A stretch of DNA of 64,000 nucleotides from Nymphaea colorata (GCF_008831285.2 NC_045146.1:22151703-22215702), one strand, 5' to 3'. Shown: positions 12,551 to 26,206, counted from the first letter of the stretch. Made by a program: numbers and translations. Notes: generated by a model not told the origin, from the sequence alone.

Positions 12551-15500
12551 GGGAGAGAGAGAGAGAGAGAGAGACCTTCAGGCACCGGATGTATCTTTTG
12601 GGAAATCCAAGTTCATCGACTGGTTGCATCTCCAGAACCCTTGGAAGCTGATGTACCGCTTGAACAAACCTAAAATAAACCGCCAGCCAGTTAATAACCT
12701 CCATATAATTCCAATTAATGTGTTACACAGCACTTACATGTCACAGTTTGACTGCAAATCCTTTGTTGAGAGCCCCGAAGATCCACTTTCAGATACAGAA
12801 GCTTGATACTTCTGCACAACCTGAACAAGCTGATTCACCTGGAAAGGCACACTCTCCAAACATCAGTTGTGGACCAAGGTAAGCCTACAGATCCTCGGGA
12901 ATATTATAGTTATTTTTATATTTTTTGTATTTGAATATTCAAATATACACATTTATGTCATAGCCACAAACATCGTTCTCAGGAAAGTTCTTTTTAGGCT
13001 TTTTTAAAATTGTTTTTTTTTTATCAAGCAAAACTTTGGGAATAAAAACATAATGTTAAGAACAAAAATATGAAGTTATGAAACTTCTACTAACTTTCTT
13101 ACAAAATACTGACAAACAAACAAGATAATTTTAAAAGTTTTAAAAATTAAGTGAAACAAATAAATGGAAAATATATCAAGAAAGGATCCCTTAATGACGG
13201 GATAAATAAACATGATAACTTCCATTAAAACATTATTTTCTGGCAATAAACCAGGATATTCTCAAAATATTGCTGATATTTGTGACTATGATTTATATAC
13301 GTAGAGAGAGAAGGAAAGAGCAAAATCTAATCACTTAAGCCATTTGTTTGTCAAACAGAACAACTGAAATTTCCAGCACAGACTCACCATAGTGTCAAGT
13401 TATCAACAGTCCCAATGATAAGTTTTTCTTTTCCCTTCTGGAAAAAGAAAAAGATCTGTTTCTTTCTTTTATATATGGATGCTTTCCATAGCAAGCAACG
13501 TCAACTAAAGAAATGTTAAGAATCTTTCCAATGTCATGCTGCATCATCTCAATCTGTTGAAAGATGAAGCTGCAACAGGAGGATTAACATTTTACTGCTG
13601 CCAAAGAAACAAATGCTCCTAGCTTGCACTTTATTCAGAGACAGAAATTGGCCACTAGCACAAGGGGAGATTTCATGAAATAAAGCTGATTTTTGAAATC
13701 TAAAAAGCCCTCCCATGTCAGCTCTGTGTGTATATTCTACTCAAAGCAGGATATCAAAGAGAAGTACTAACTAATTTCTAATTCCCCCCAAGAAGAAACC
13801 TATTGCTAACAACACATACTTCCATTTCAACAATTATCAGTGTCCATGGAATCTACCCCCACATACTTACACGTATATTAGTATAATATAACCTCCATAG
13901 TATCTCACTCTCTTTCTTTTTTCCATAATATAATATATACACATGTGCGTGTGTGTGTGTGTGTGTGTGTTATTAATTTTGCATAATTTATCATGGCTAC
14001 ATCAACTGAATGTTTTGGTATATTTAAATATATTTATCTTTGTGAACCTCGTGTCATGGATTATTTTCAAAGTAAACAAGATTCCAAAGCGCAACAAAAG
14101 GATAAAAGTAATCCTAGAGATTGTAAAGCAACATAAGTTTTACAAGTAAGTCCTCTAAGTGCAAGTGGCTGGAGAAAATTATGCCCCTTAGCCATGAGAT
14201 TTCTAAAACATACAGTGACATGTACAAGGTCCTGCAGCACTGCACGCATATGGTAGAAGCTGTTCTTTTGAAGGATGACCTTACATCCACTATGGTGTAT
14301 GCATGTGGTCTGCAAGACCAAGTAAAGAAGTGTTGCATGTGATACAAGTGGATTGACATGCACATGCCACAGCATCTAGTGAAGCATCCCTCTGCAATAG
14401 TTGCATCTGGGTGCAATGCATCATGCACTTGCATGGCCGTTATATGATGCATTTGTGTTGCTGCAATGCCACGTATCAAAGAAACTGTGAATCGTTGCTG
14501 ACCAGTATGGCGTTTCAACTGATATGTATTGCCCTATATCGGGCTATTAACTATTTTTCTATTTAAAAATGATTAACAAATACTTTCAGATATTTAATGA
14601 AACATGATAACACTTGGATATCAAAGCCCATATTGCTGAAATTTATGTAATCCCGCCAATTCGGACCAATATTAGCAACACTGCATAACAATGAAGGAGA
14701 AAGGTATCTGCTATTGAGGGTGACAAGTCAATGCCAACTTTATACCAAGCCAAACAACTGGAGAAACAAATCTAAAGTCCCAATAGCAGGCATGTAGGCT
14801 CATGTATGAATAAATTCACTAAGACAGTTGATTTTCAAGCGAAGGTTCTATGCCAAAGCAGACAAGATCGTCCTAAGCTGAAAAACATCGCCCTTAAATT
14901 TAGGCATAAAACGTCACTATTCACTACTATGATATAGCTTTGGATCTTAGGACAACAAGAAGATCCAAGATAGCCAGCTGACTGGCAGTTTGACTTATTT
15001 GACACAAACATTTTTCACTCCCACTAGTTTTCAGTTGAAGCCAGGAAAAAAATGAAAAAGTGGTAACAAAGTCAAATGCAATTAGTTCTCTTCATCTTTT
15101 CCCAATGTTAGGAAGACCAATGAAGGGTTCTCCTTCAAGAAACCTTTCTTCTTGATGCCATAAGGCTTATATCTACTACCACTCTGGATCTTAGTTGTCA
15201 AAATCCCAACTAGTCGGTGAAGCCAATTATGACCAACCTGTGTCTCAAACTAGCAATTAGTTGGTCAAACTAGTCAACTAGTCAACCTAGTTGTTGGTCA
15301 GCTAAGTCATCCTGAAGTATAAATATATATGAGCATTCTTTCTGTACAAGTATATATGTCTCTATATCCATTTACATATAAATATATATATTTACTTATA
15401 ATCAATTGACTTGAGCTGACTCAGATTGACTAGTCTCATCTGATTAGTCTTTTCAGGGGTCTCGAGCAACCTGTGTCCGAGTTCTAATTTTGATAGCTCT

Positions 15501-18500
15501 AGATCATTTTCATCTTGATGCAGAAAGAAGACATGTTAAGCATTAGAATGAAGAATATTCTCTTATTTTGTACAGCAACTCCTAATAGAATCCCCCATTA
15601 GACAGAAGCCTAACAGCAGGAACAGACAAAGAACAAATGAACAATAGGGAATTGAGACACAGCCAATCCAAAGATTTGAATGCCCAATGAATAACAGCTA
15701 CCTGATACAAAATTATTAAGTACATAGTGCAATTCTGTGCAGTATACTTGATCACATTTACTTCTTCCAAAGTCACAAATAGAAAAATACAATAGAATGC
15801 AAAAAGCGAAATGTATGTCTAATTTCATCTATCCTTTAGTTCCAAGATTGCACTGACACACCGTAGGTTTTAATCATAATCCAAATTGTTAGGTTGGAAG
15901 GGATATCCTGACAAAAATCTAACTGAGACTGAGGTAACTATGGATGTAAGCTTCTCGAGAATTGAGCAATTTTTCATTTTTTTAATGAAAACATATAATG
16001 CATGCACACTTGTTTTTCTTTCATCAAGAGACAACAATTTACATGTCCACTCACACCTCCACAAGATCCATCTGCAAAATTTCCAATGAATTTGTGAAAG
16101 AAAAGTTGTTAAATAAATAACTTGATACTTCCCAAAATTCATCCTAGTATTCCAAACTGAGAATGAATGGTACAAATTCAAGCATGCTGACCGACATATT
16201 AGTACCTGAGGTGCTACCAATGTGCAAGGCAAAAGCTCCTCACGGCGCCGACAACAAAATCCCCAAGAGAATATCTAATTACAAAGAAGAAAGAACATAA
16301 ATTACCATGTATTGCCTATAAAGAACGTAGGACAACAAAAATTGGGCAATAAGTGCAAGGCAGAGAGTTACTAGGACTAATTTGGATGAAGATGTTCTCC
16401 TAAAGCCTATATTTTAACATTTGCTGCTTACCTTCATATCAGGACCAAAGGAAACACAAATTTGACCTTCATGAACAACACGGAGCTTCTCATAAACACT
16501 TTCCTGAACAGCTTTTGACTCCAACAACGTGACCCCAGAAGGAAGCCTATGCTCTCGAGGTGTTTCGAGAAACAACAGCTCATCAACAACTCCGCTGTCA
16601 AACTTTATCTTGTTGAGCCTAGAAAGTGCCTGAGCAGCAATTTCTGTCTCCGTAACAAAAAGAAAAAGTTTGCATGAGAAAAAAATAACAAAGAAAATAC
16701 TTTTTTAACGTTTTTGAGAATAAAGTAGAAACAGAGAAATGCACAACATTCTGATGGTCAAATTCAAACAACCATCATCCATATTGTTGACAAATAGCCC
16801 CGAAAATAACTTGATAAAGTAAATACAGGTATTCTGAACAATAATGATGCATCTTTCTAATATCTAATATGAATGTGAAGAAATCATTCTATAATGAGAA
16901 GAAAAGTATGAACCTGACAAACAATAACAAACAGTCAGACAACTCTCACCCCTATAATGATTGACTACATGTACACCTAGATTTCCCATGAATGAAGGTT
17001 AGATCCTATATCTCGTCCCAGCTACTTATATTTGTGCATTAGGAGCTAATGGCCATGTTAAAGGTACCAGAATCAATGTCATTTTGGTTACCATAAGACA
17101 TGATTATGGGAGAACTACACTGCCAGTTCACACGAAGATGAGCAGCATGACTTTTGCCAAGGAAGCCTCGAAACTGCATCCACTTTTCCTCTCCCTTAAA
17201 GGGCTCAATAGTTTCAACTAATTTCATTACCAGAGTTCATAGCAGGTTCTGCCTTTTTAGGCTTTGTGCTCATTATTAGTATTGACGCCCATTCATTTTA
17301 GCAGCCACAAGAAAAACTCCATCCAACCAGATGGTTTCACTTCATAGTGTCATTAAATTAATGTGGAATTTCTAGCCTGTTGTAGCACTACCTACAGTCC
17401 ATTAAGGTGAAAAATATAGAAGAAAGCAGCAAATTTTCAAGATAATCTTACACACCCATTCGACAGAAAAAGCTAAGACTTGCAAAAAAGTAGGGAAGAT
17501 AGGTATGCAAGGATGTGCTTACTTAGATTTTAAAAATTTAAACTAATTTAAAGCCTTCTTTTCCTGAACTCTGCTAATACTTGTATACACTAATAAAAAT
17601 GAAAAACAGCAAAATAAGTTACACATAGATCCACGCAGTTTAAGACAGCAAATCTTTAGACTTTTTGACAAAAAGCCTATCAAATCAGTATACAACGAGA
17701 TTTGTTTTCTATCATAGGTACAAAACAATAAGGGCGACCGATGCTAGTAATGTAGTGTGTGTTACATCTTGAGCATTCCACATTTAGGGCTTTCTTATTC
17801 CACATCCTGGTAATGCCTGTTGACATCAATAAAAACGAATAACAAATTACAGAGCTACCCCATGACACATAAGAAAACACCCTTTCAGACTTTTCGGCAA
17901 AAATCAATGAGATTACCTTATATTATAGGTGCAACCATGGCCTACACACTTATAGTCCATACGGAAAAAACATAGTCTTCTTTTATTTTTTCTCAAGTCA
18001 AATAAAATCCATTAGCGCCAAGCATGAAGAAATGCTTTATCTTGGTAAAGTGGTGTCTCAGTTGGACAACGACAAATAAATACAGCTAGAATAACAAGAG
18101 AGCTGTACCAGCAAGACGACCATCAGGGCCAACAAACAAACATATAAACATGCCCGACAAGCAACAAAATGACCACAGAACTAAATAAATTTGGGAAGTG
18201 TTAGGGAAGTGTTAGCAGATTCTGCAAGCAACTAAGGATGTCAGTTAACAGGTGAACCAGATTCACATGAAAATATCATGATATAGACAAGAGAAAGCAG
18301 ACAATTTAGTGGCAAATGTGAGACAGGCACCAACGCAGTTCTCAAGCAAAATAATTTACTTTCATTTTTAACCTCAAGCAACTAAATATGAACCAAAAAA
18401 AAAACTCCTAGGAAAATGAATGCTTTCAAATCATCGTTGTATATAAGTGTAGTTTTTGGCAGCACTAACCAAATCCCCTTCCAGAATTAGAACCACAAAT

Positions 18501-20000
18501 CTCACACCGCCACAGCACCTGCCAATGAGAAGAATACATTGTCACCAGAAACCCAAAAAAGCAGGTTGCAGACTAAGGCATTCAGGCATTGTTGGTAAAT
18601 CCTAACCTTTTAGAGCAATGATAGCTTAATTGTATCCCTGGACTTTGGATAAAGAGGATCATGCATAACAAATTATTGCAACACAGAGTATTACAAAGGA
18701 ACAAGAAGATACCAGAAGCAGAACTCACCATCGGCAAAACAGCAGTTTTGTTACATCCCACGCTGTTGTATGATGACAAACACCATCTTTTCATAGCTCG
18801 AGGAGCAAAATATTCAGCCACAAGTTTTCTCCAGAAAAGAATACCATTGTCCTGAACAAATTCAAAATAGATTTGAAATATTTACGAACTCTTAAGATAT
18901 TTCACAAACTATCTTTGAAATGGTGGACACAAGTAACTCACAGCAGGCCTGTGGCGCTGAGTCATTATGAATTGCATAAGTCGACGAGCACAGGCACCAT
19001 AATCATAGGAACAATTTATAGAATACTGCGGCATACTTTGTTGTAAATGCTGGCAAAGTTGCTGGTGCTGTATCCGCATTTGCTGCATTGGTGATGCAGG
19101 GCGTTGCAAAAGCTGCAGCTGTTGCAACTGCAAAAGCCTCTGCTGCTGAAGCATTAGTGGTACCTGGGGACTAGCACACTGCCCCTGAAAGGAATCTTGC
19201 CATTGGAGCTGAGAAGCCACCCCTGGACCTGATTTTTGATGTGGCTGCTGCATGACATGTTGCTGTAGCAGATCATCTTGCCTGATAACAAGCCGACGAC
19301 GCTTCTTCATTTGGTCATGCTGACCAAGCATTTCCCTGGTTTCCTGACCAAGGCTCATGGCCGTCTGATCACTGAGTTGATATATAGCTTGCTGATTGGT
19401 ATACGGTGTTCGCTGGCCCCCTGGATGAGAGCTTTCTAAGAAGATCTGCGCAGTTTGTGAAAGGGATTGCTGCTGAGAAGAGTGCTGGATTGATGAATGT
19501 GCTGTAGCAGATGAAGCACCTTGTTTTTGCACCTCCTGAGAGTTCTGATCTTGATTGGTTTCCACTCTGCTAAAGGAAGTTCCAATCTGCTGCCCGACTG
19601 AGGATCCCTCCATTGTGGGAAAGCCAGATAGGCTCATATTACTAGATGAAAAAGACAAGGGTGACGCTGGAAATAGCATGTGTGAGTCTGCATTGACGTA
19701 GATACTGCGTAGAGAGTCACCCCCAGAGAGTGCCGAATTGGCATCAGTCAGTAATGAGCTTGTCCCCCGCCCTGGTCCTGAGTTGCCCCCACTGTTCATG
19801 AGCTGATTCACGTCACTCATAGCCGGTCCATGATTGAAACTTCCAGTTGCATGAATAAAGGTAGGCAAGTTTCCAAAACCAAGGCTCCGTTGGGAGTTCA
19901 TGTCACAGGGAGCCTGGGCTTCTCCTCGAGGATACAAGCATGAAGCAGACAAAGACTGAGTCGGGCCTCCAGCCAACTGAGGAGAAGCCACAGACGACAT
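10830..20000 (-). CDS. SEU/SLK-like: SEUSS/SEUSS-LIKE transcriptional co-regulator (LIM-domain-binding family)
   Basis: Nuclear adaptor related to animal LDB1. Plant SEUSS proteins pair with LEUNIG to repress floral and developmental genes. Coding exons in transcript order: 20000-18942, 18851-18729, 18518-18470, 16643-16432, 16274-16206, 12838-12738, 12669-12576, 12449-12380 and 11704-10830, giving 883 aa. Residues 1-353 are Ser/Gln-rich with a basic KKRRRLVIRQDDLLQQ block and a Gln/Leu-rich stretch. Exons 2-8 form the conserved domain (FWRKLVAEYFAPRAMKRWC, CEICGSNSGRGF, LNKIKFDSGVVDELLF, DELGFPKRYIRCLKIAEVV). The C-terminus is a long Gln/Ser/Asn-rich tail. A GTG lies two codons upstream; the true ATG is at 20000. 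Several normally conserved positions are changed in exons 4 and 5 (see findings), so this may be a diverged paralogue. I cannot choose firmly between SEU and SLK. Confidence 0.9.
12505..12574 (-). repeat. Compound microsatellite abutting the SEUSS intron 7 splice donor
   Basis: On the coding (minus) strand the order is (CT)n, (AT)n, then (GT)n. The intron runs from 12575 to 12450, only 126 nt, and more than half of it is this repeat. The donor reads AAG|GTCTCTCT, so the CT run begins at the splice site itself. Confidence 0.9.
12839..16205 (-). other. Large SEUSS intron 5 with repeat debris
   Basis: A 3.4-kb intron holding a (GT)n tract at 13945-13970 and a degenerate segment near 14480-14540 (GTATTGCCCTAT) that resembles 44820-44930. 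CTAGT/GTCAA-rich sequence lies near 15200-15450. The open frame at 14114-14518 (-) matches no protein family I know. Confidence 0.55.
13945..13970. repeat. (GT)n microsatellite
   Basis: A run of GT units inside SEUSS intron 5. Confidence 0.85.
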
Positions 20001-20673
20001 CGCCACGGGCCGGTAGTTAAAGACCCAGGAAGTTATCCAGCCCCAACCTTCTCTTCTTCGACAGCCGAGATGCTTTCACTATATGTAAGCAATCTTCCAG
20101 GGAAACTTCAGAATTGAAAGAAAGCCTCAATTTCGCCCGCCCTGGACATCCGCTATCTTCAACGACGACCACGCAAACCTTGCACCAGAGGAAGAACCGC
20201 AGGGTCTAATCTCGATCGCTCTCATGCGACTAGACTGCCCACGTTAAAACCCAACTTCTTCAGCAAGAAACAAATGCAGAGCAAATCCATACACGGAAAA
20301 AACAATACCAAAAAAATCCTAACGATATTCAGTAAAGCCCAGAATCAATAAAATCGCCACCACTTCGCCAAATAAGACCTAAAATTTCAAAAAAAAAAAA
20401 AAAAAACACAGAAATTCATTTCCAGTCCCGCGATCAAAACCCCGACTTCTCAAAATAAGAACCAAGAAAGCGAATGCTAGCCCAATAAATGCATCTTGCA
20501 GGTGAACTTAAGGGCCAAAACATCCATCCCAAAAAAGCAAGAAATCTTTATTTTATTTACCTCCACTTTGATCAAATTCCGATCAACAAACCATCAAACG
20601 ACAATAACGCAAACTTTTATCTGAAAAAGATAAACAAACAGAAGGAATAGAAAAGTTCTACCGTCACCTCAAT

Positions 20674-20690
20674 CCGCCGCCGCCGCCGCC
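20674..20690 (-). repeat. (GGC)n tract in the SEUSS 5' leader
   Basis: On the coding strand this is a run of GGC triplets, about 680 bp upstream of the start codon and about 100 bp downstream of the TATA box. GTGACGG just after it could be the donor of a 5'UTR intron, and the A/T-rich stretch between there and the ATG would suit an intron. This is not proven. Confidence 0.5.
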
Positions 20691-20792
20691 TAAGAGGAAT
20701 AAAAGACAGATAACGTCCCTCCGCTTTCTTCTTTTGGATTCTCTATGAAAGCTCCGCATCGGACGACGAAGGCCCGGCCGCGAGTCTGGCGG

Positions 20793-20799
20793 TTTTATA
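20793..20799 (-). promoter_or_regulatory. TATA box of the SEUSS-like gene
   Basis: TATAAAA on the minus strand in a GC-rich setting about 790 bp upstream of the ATG. Initiation would fall near 20765. The CpG-rich flank at 20740-21070 gives plus-strand open frames of up to 107 codons; these look like promoter-region artefacts. Confidence 0.55.
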
Positions 20800-21249
20800 C
20801 CTTGGCATTGCCGCGGGAACTAGAGCGAGCGGCTAAAACTGTGGAGTTTGCCCTTTGGACCGGCTGTACCCGGTATCGACCGAAGCGTGCGAGGCAAGTC
20901 GGTAGGCGAGTGCGATCAACGGTTTGGATCGTTTGTCAGCTACGTCATCGGCATCGGATCCTGCCACGTTGGGTTCCTTCATTTGAAGGGCCGTTATCAC
21001 GGGAAACGTTCCCGCGGAACATTAATATTCGTTTTGATATCGTTTCCCGATATGGCCTTGCCTTCTAGGAGGCAGAACAGTTAGCTCTTGTTTCCCCTTT
21101 TGCCCCTTCTAGATACGTAAACGACGTCCTTGCCCTTTTTTAATGTTTTGGGTGCATATTTTTATGTCGTACAAACAACTTAAAAGGGGCATTGATAAAT
21201 TATTATATATATATATATTATATATTCAACAGGACATCCGCAGTCGACT

Positions 21250-21325
21250 CCTTACAAATTTTTGATAAATCGATGAGTTTACGAAATCCTTACAAATTTT
21301 TGATAAATCGATGAGTTTATGAAAA
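21250..21325. repeat. Tandem duplication, 38-bp unit, two copies
   Basis: The unit CCTTACAAATTTTTGATAAA... is present twice with one substitution near the end, which suggests a recent duplication. Confidence 0.85.
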
Positions 21326-23021
21326 TAATAAAAAAGAAAATATGAAGGGCTTCATAATAAAAATAAATTAAACACAAAAATGCAAAATGTTTCAAATAAG
21401 AATGAACATCAAAGCGAGTACCGACGGTGACTAACCCAAACCAATGACTAAGTGAGCTGTGTCATAGTGGTGCCAAGCCCATGCCTAACCCGTTTAAACA
21501 TTTTTTCAAATAAAAAAGTATAAAGAAATGCTCGAGTTTCTGTTGGTATTATCTAAACGAATTTGAAATTAAATATTTTATGTTAACCGTTTGGTTCCAG
21601 TGGAACTTCGGCGATTTTTTTTTTTTAAATTTCATCGAAGCTTGAGCTTTTTTTCAGTTTTATTTGAAGAAGTGATGCTGCCAAATAAATATGGTTTGCT
21701 CCGATCGCTTTCTTTTTCTTTTAATCTATGTGAGACGCTAATAGGGCCGCATCGTCGGATTTGAAACTATCCAACTCATTATTGTTTTTAGGGTTTTAGA
21801 GATGTCAATGTATCATATTTGGATTAGATATATTCTTTTGTCATGTACACACTTTATTGGATGTTTATATATTTGGATTGACATGTGAATGAAAAAAAAA
21901 AAAAAAAATTCTTATATCATATCTAAATCCAAATCTGAATATTACAATCTCAAATCCAATTATAATCTGATTTTTAAATTAACACCTAAACCCTTATATG
22001 ACTTTTAAACTGAGTCCAAACCACATTGTGATATGTTGATATACAACTTTCAAAATGTATGGATATTAGATGTAAGATATTTCTTTAAGACTACATTTGG
22101 TTTAAGTCTGAATCGGAATTCAATCGGGGTGTTTATTTAAATCTAAATCTGAACTTAAATTTGATTGGATATCATTTATTAAATCCAAATTGGATCCAAT
22201 TTCTTAATCAGGTATCAATTTTTTTTTTCGATATCTGATTTTTTAATAATTTAATTGACTGTCAGATCTAAATATATCTATTGACATCCCTAACTTTCTA
22301 GTTTTTGTTCTTTCAGGGAAACAATTTCTATCAGCTGATACATTTTGAAATTGACCAAATCATTTTAGTACCATATAATTAACATTAGCATGCAGAATTT
22401 TGGAAATGACATTTAAAAATTTTTTACATTACATTTTATCTAAACCAAAATTTAAAAATTTTCCATCTTTACGTAAAACTATCTAGTTTAAATCAAAAAT
22501 TTAAAGCAAGACAGAAAATAAGCAATGCGCTTGCTTTAGTAGGAAAAGGATATTGAAGAATAACTCGTGAGAACATAGAACCGAACTTTGCCATGAAAAC
22601 GGTAGCTACCAAAAGGATCGTTCATTTATTAATATTGGTCCTCTACCTTTTTCTTTTTGAAACTTATGTCGTTCGATACGATGAATTAAAAAATATTAAA
22701 AAGGACCATTATTTTAGCAACCAAAAGGAATCTATTGAGCAAATAAAGTATTAAAAAATGAACAGAAAGATCAAAAAAACCAGAAGCTTCATTCTGATCT
22801 ACCTGAAAAATGTTTAAAAGGGTAAAATATTAAAAAGAAATGGAACTTCGAAATGCAAAATTTAGATGCAAAGGATATCATGAAGCAAACTCCGAAGAAC
22901 AAAAATGTTCCAAAAACTTGTTTTCTGCGCTGATCCAATTCATTGTTCCAAAAAAAAAAGAGGACAAATTGTGTGCTTCAATGTGGTTGCTAATGGTTAT
23001 TACTGGATAAGTGAGTGCTCA

Positions 23022-23200
23022 CAGGGGTGGAATCAGAAATTTTCCATGAGAAAAGCTAAATTAAAGTTTATAGATTTTGACAAAAGCCAAAATATCATTT
23101 TTCAAAATTTTTATATATGACAAGTTAAATTTTTTAAAATTTACATGTAGGTTTTTTATATGTTCAGGCGAATTGTCTACCCACATCTTAACTTGAGTTT
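23022..23200 (+). mobile_element. hAT-type MITE remnant (left end)
   Basis: It begins CAGGGGTGGAATCAGAAATT, close to the CAGGGGCGGAGC terminus of the petunia dTph1 group, and runs on into AT-rich TTAAATTTTTTAAAATTTACAT sequence like the other copies here. I cannot place a clear right end, so 23200 is approximate. A related left end, CAGGGGCTAAGTCAGATATT, lies at 24643. Confidence 0.4.
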
Positions 23201-26198
23201 GAATTAACTGTGATAAAAGTAGCGATGCACATAAGGGTACTAATTTGTTATGAGTTTTTCTGTTTTGGATAAACCTGATTTGAGGTGCTTAATGGCAAGA
23301 ATAAAGTGGCTATGTTGTATATTTAGAATTTAAAAGATCTGGAGGGATTCAAAGAAGCATGTTTGCTGCTGGCTGAAAATGTGATCCAAAATATGTATAT
23401 AAAGAATGTCAAGTGAGATGGTTCTGGACGATGCAGTAAATGTGGATCATTTCAACATGGTAGAATAATTAAATGACATATTGATGATAATAGGATAAAG
23501 TGTTAGGCTCATGTGGCGCAACGGTTCATTCTCTCATGAGCCAAGATAAAACTCTCTCACTGTCTCTCCCTTACCGTGTTAGGTTAATTATTAGGTTTTA
23601 TTAGTTACTAAAACTTAAAAACTTAACATCTTATTATGTTTTACAAATGCAAGTTTGATTTTTTAATCTTATCTTCCTAATAGTGTGGTATATATCTTCT
23701 ATTGAACGTTTTATTTCGTGACTTTTCCTTTCCTGTAAATTTGAGCATCAATCTTTTGTGCCTTGTATTTTTTTCACTTTTTTCTTTTAGTTTTGTACTC
23801 ATCATTTTAACTTGTCTTAGGTTGCATCTTCAATCACAAGTGAATAAATCAAACAATTGCAAGTTGTATCAATTTAACCAGAAGAAAAAGTCAGTAAATC
23901 AAACAAGTGAGAGCAGCATCAATTTAACCAGAAGAAGATCAGAAGCTGAGTAGGATGAGAAGGAGATGGAGAGAAGCACCAAAATGCAAGACTTCAAATG
24001 TTGAGCGGCTTCTTGTAAATTGCTCAACTGTGAGCAGTCATTTGTAATTGGGATAAGAAGTCCACAGGACCTCAACTCAAGTGAGTTTCCTTCTCCCATG
24101 AAATAATGAAGCGAAAGCGAAGGACAACTTTTACTGATTGAAGAAGCCCTTGTTGACACATAATGAGAACAAATTATGCTCTGCAATGAAAGGGACTTGC
24201 ATGCGCGCGCACACACACACACACACGGACTTTTTTCTCTCACAGAAACAGACATATCAACTCTTTTCATTACTTCCACTTCGTTACCGTCGACCAATGC
24301 CATTGTTCTTCGCTTTTATATTGTCATTTTGTAATCACCTGCTCTTTTCTTTTTTCTCTCTCTCTCTCAACACACACACATAGGGACACATCAACTCTTT
24401 TCGTTACTTCTACTTTGTTACCATCGACGAATGCCACTGTTCTTTCCTTGTATTTTGTACTTTTGTATTCACCATTTTTTTTTCTTTTTCTCTTTCATGG
24501 CAACGGGACCAATCATTTATTAACAAGCTTAGACAAAATTTTACTAAGCTAACTATTTTAGATATTGAATGAAGTAAAAAAGAAAACTTAAAATTGTACC
24601 CCATATATATGGGCCAGCACAATTTCAATTAGTAGTAGACACCAGGGGCTAAGTCAGATATTTTTTATTTTTTCATAGGACACAAATATATGGTTAACAA
24701 ATTTTCAATTAACCATTAATCTGGTGGGACTACCCACATAACTGAACTCAAATTCACCCAAATTTTAATACTAAATTAAGGTTTTAAAGAGTACCCTCCT
24801 TACAGCACAGGGCCCCACATATACCTACACTCCTTACACTGCTGTCAGGAATAACCCTAAAATCTGTTCAGATGGAATTTTTTGGTGCCAAAACGAATGA
24901 AAAGATAAGCGGCAGTAATTCTAAAGATACCCAAAAAAATAAGATGTTCCCTACCAGACCGGCAATATGTGGCATGGAAGAATCCACGTAATAACTCCGA
25001 TATCTGCCTGCGGATTTCTCGATGGGCAGTAAATGAATCTGCCACACCTACTTTCCCCGGATTTGCAAAATAATTGAACTTTCACCAGCTCTTACGTGTT
25101 CGTTTATGACTTGTTTAATCTCTTTACAAATATTAGTTCGGGAGCTGAAGGCGATGGATCTGCCGATTAGGTGAATTAACTGCATTCTTCAATCGGTCAT
25201 GAATATTTGCAAAAAAAAACAAAACATTTGAAATTATTACAATGTTTTAAGAAACATGCTAGCTAACATGAACGTGTTGGCATTATTGAACTGCAGATCA
25301 ACGCAACCTGTTGCTTCAAATCGGCCAATTGAGATGTTTTCCCAATATTGTTTTGAGTCGAACGGATCTAGAATGATTCATGTGTCTGCATTGGAACTGA
25401 TCGACACCTACCATTATTGAATGACAGCTGATCCGATCTGACACATCGGTACCGAGTTATAATTTTAAGATTGAAACTTTTGTAAGCGTTATTGGGATGT
25501 TCAGATACCATTCATGGAGAGCCACAGAACAAACATAATTCGAACTGCAATATCTGATCTAAAAGAACCATACTGAGGCAAATTTTTGGCCGAGGGGCTC
25601 TTGGTTCATCAGCCAACACATAATTCCGCTACCACCATCTTGCAATGTTGAGCTAATTTTAAAGAATCTGTCTTCTCCAGTTGAAACTAAAGGTTGCATC
25701 TCACTTGTAGAGGTTCGGCTCATTGCTCCGGCCAGTGGTTGGTATACTGCTTGTTACCAGTTTCCGTGGCATGGGTATGTGGAACCAATATAGTAATTGA
25801 CGTGTATTGAGGTTTTCACTGCTGATCAACTCAGTCTAAAGCTTAGAAAGAAGGAGAAAGGAAGGTTTAGTTACGAGTGATGGGATCTTACATAAATTTA
25901 GTCATAGACAAACATGTACTGTGATTGGATGATTATTTAAATGGGGCGTAAAGCGGACGCTGTATACTTTTGTGCTGAAAGGGTGCACGCAATTGGCTGA
26001 AAATGTTACCGGAGGGGTGCCTTCCTCTTGAACTACCCCTTAATAACAACGAAGAGGGTTCGATCTTTCCTTTGCCTTATTGTTTTTATTGTTTTCGCAG
26101 ACCGTGCAAGAAAGAAGTCTTAAATGACGTTTGTGAGGAAGGCGTAGATCACGAAGAAATCAAACGCGATTAGGTGCAGGTTTCTCCTTTCGAGTCTT

Positions 26199-26206
26199 TA
26201 TATAGA
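26199..26206 (+). promoter_or_regulatory. TATA box of the LPLAT gene
   Basis: TATATAGA lies 162 bp upstream of the start codon. Initiation near 26230 would give a leader of about 130 nt ending in GAGCCACCATGG, a strong start context. Confidence 0.6.

Larger units (their letters stand above)
20800..26198. other. Intergenic between divergent SEUSS-like and LPLAT genes
   Basis: About 5.4 kb, strongly AT-rich beyond 21100. It holds a 38-bp tandem duplication (21250-21325) and degenerate AAATCCAAAT-type repeats (about 21830-22270). Two hAT-like left ends lie at 23022 and 24643. GGCTCATG/CATGAGCC arms flank a GGCGCAACGG motif at 23513-23542, and short (AC)n and (TC)n runs lie near 24205-24380. No gene is supported. 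Confidence 0.6.

Noticed and set aside
14067-14518. Overlapping antisense frames of 102 and 134 codons
   Set aside because: They lie within SEUSS intron 5, have no recognisable motif and overlap in different frames.
20001-20006. Two-codon upstream start for the SEUSS-like protein
   Set aside because: The codon is GTG; the first ATG is at 20000.
20745-21084. 107-codon frame opposite the SEUSS promoter
   Set aside because: It is Arg-rich, in a CpG-rich promoter region, and overlaps another frame; a composition effect.
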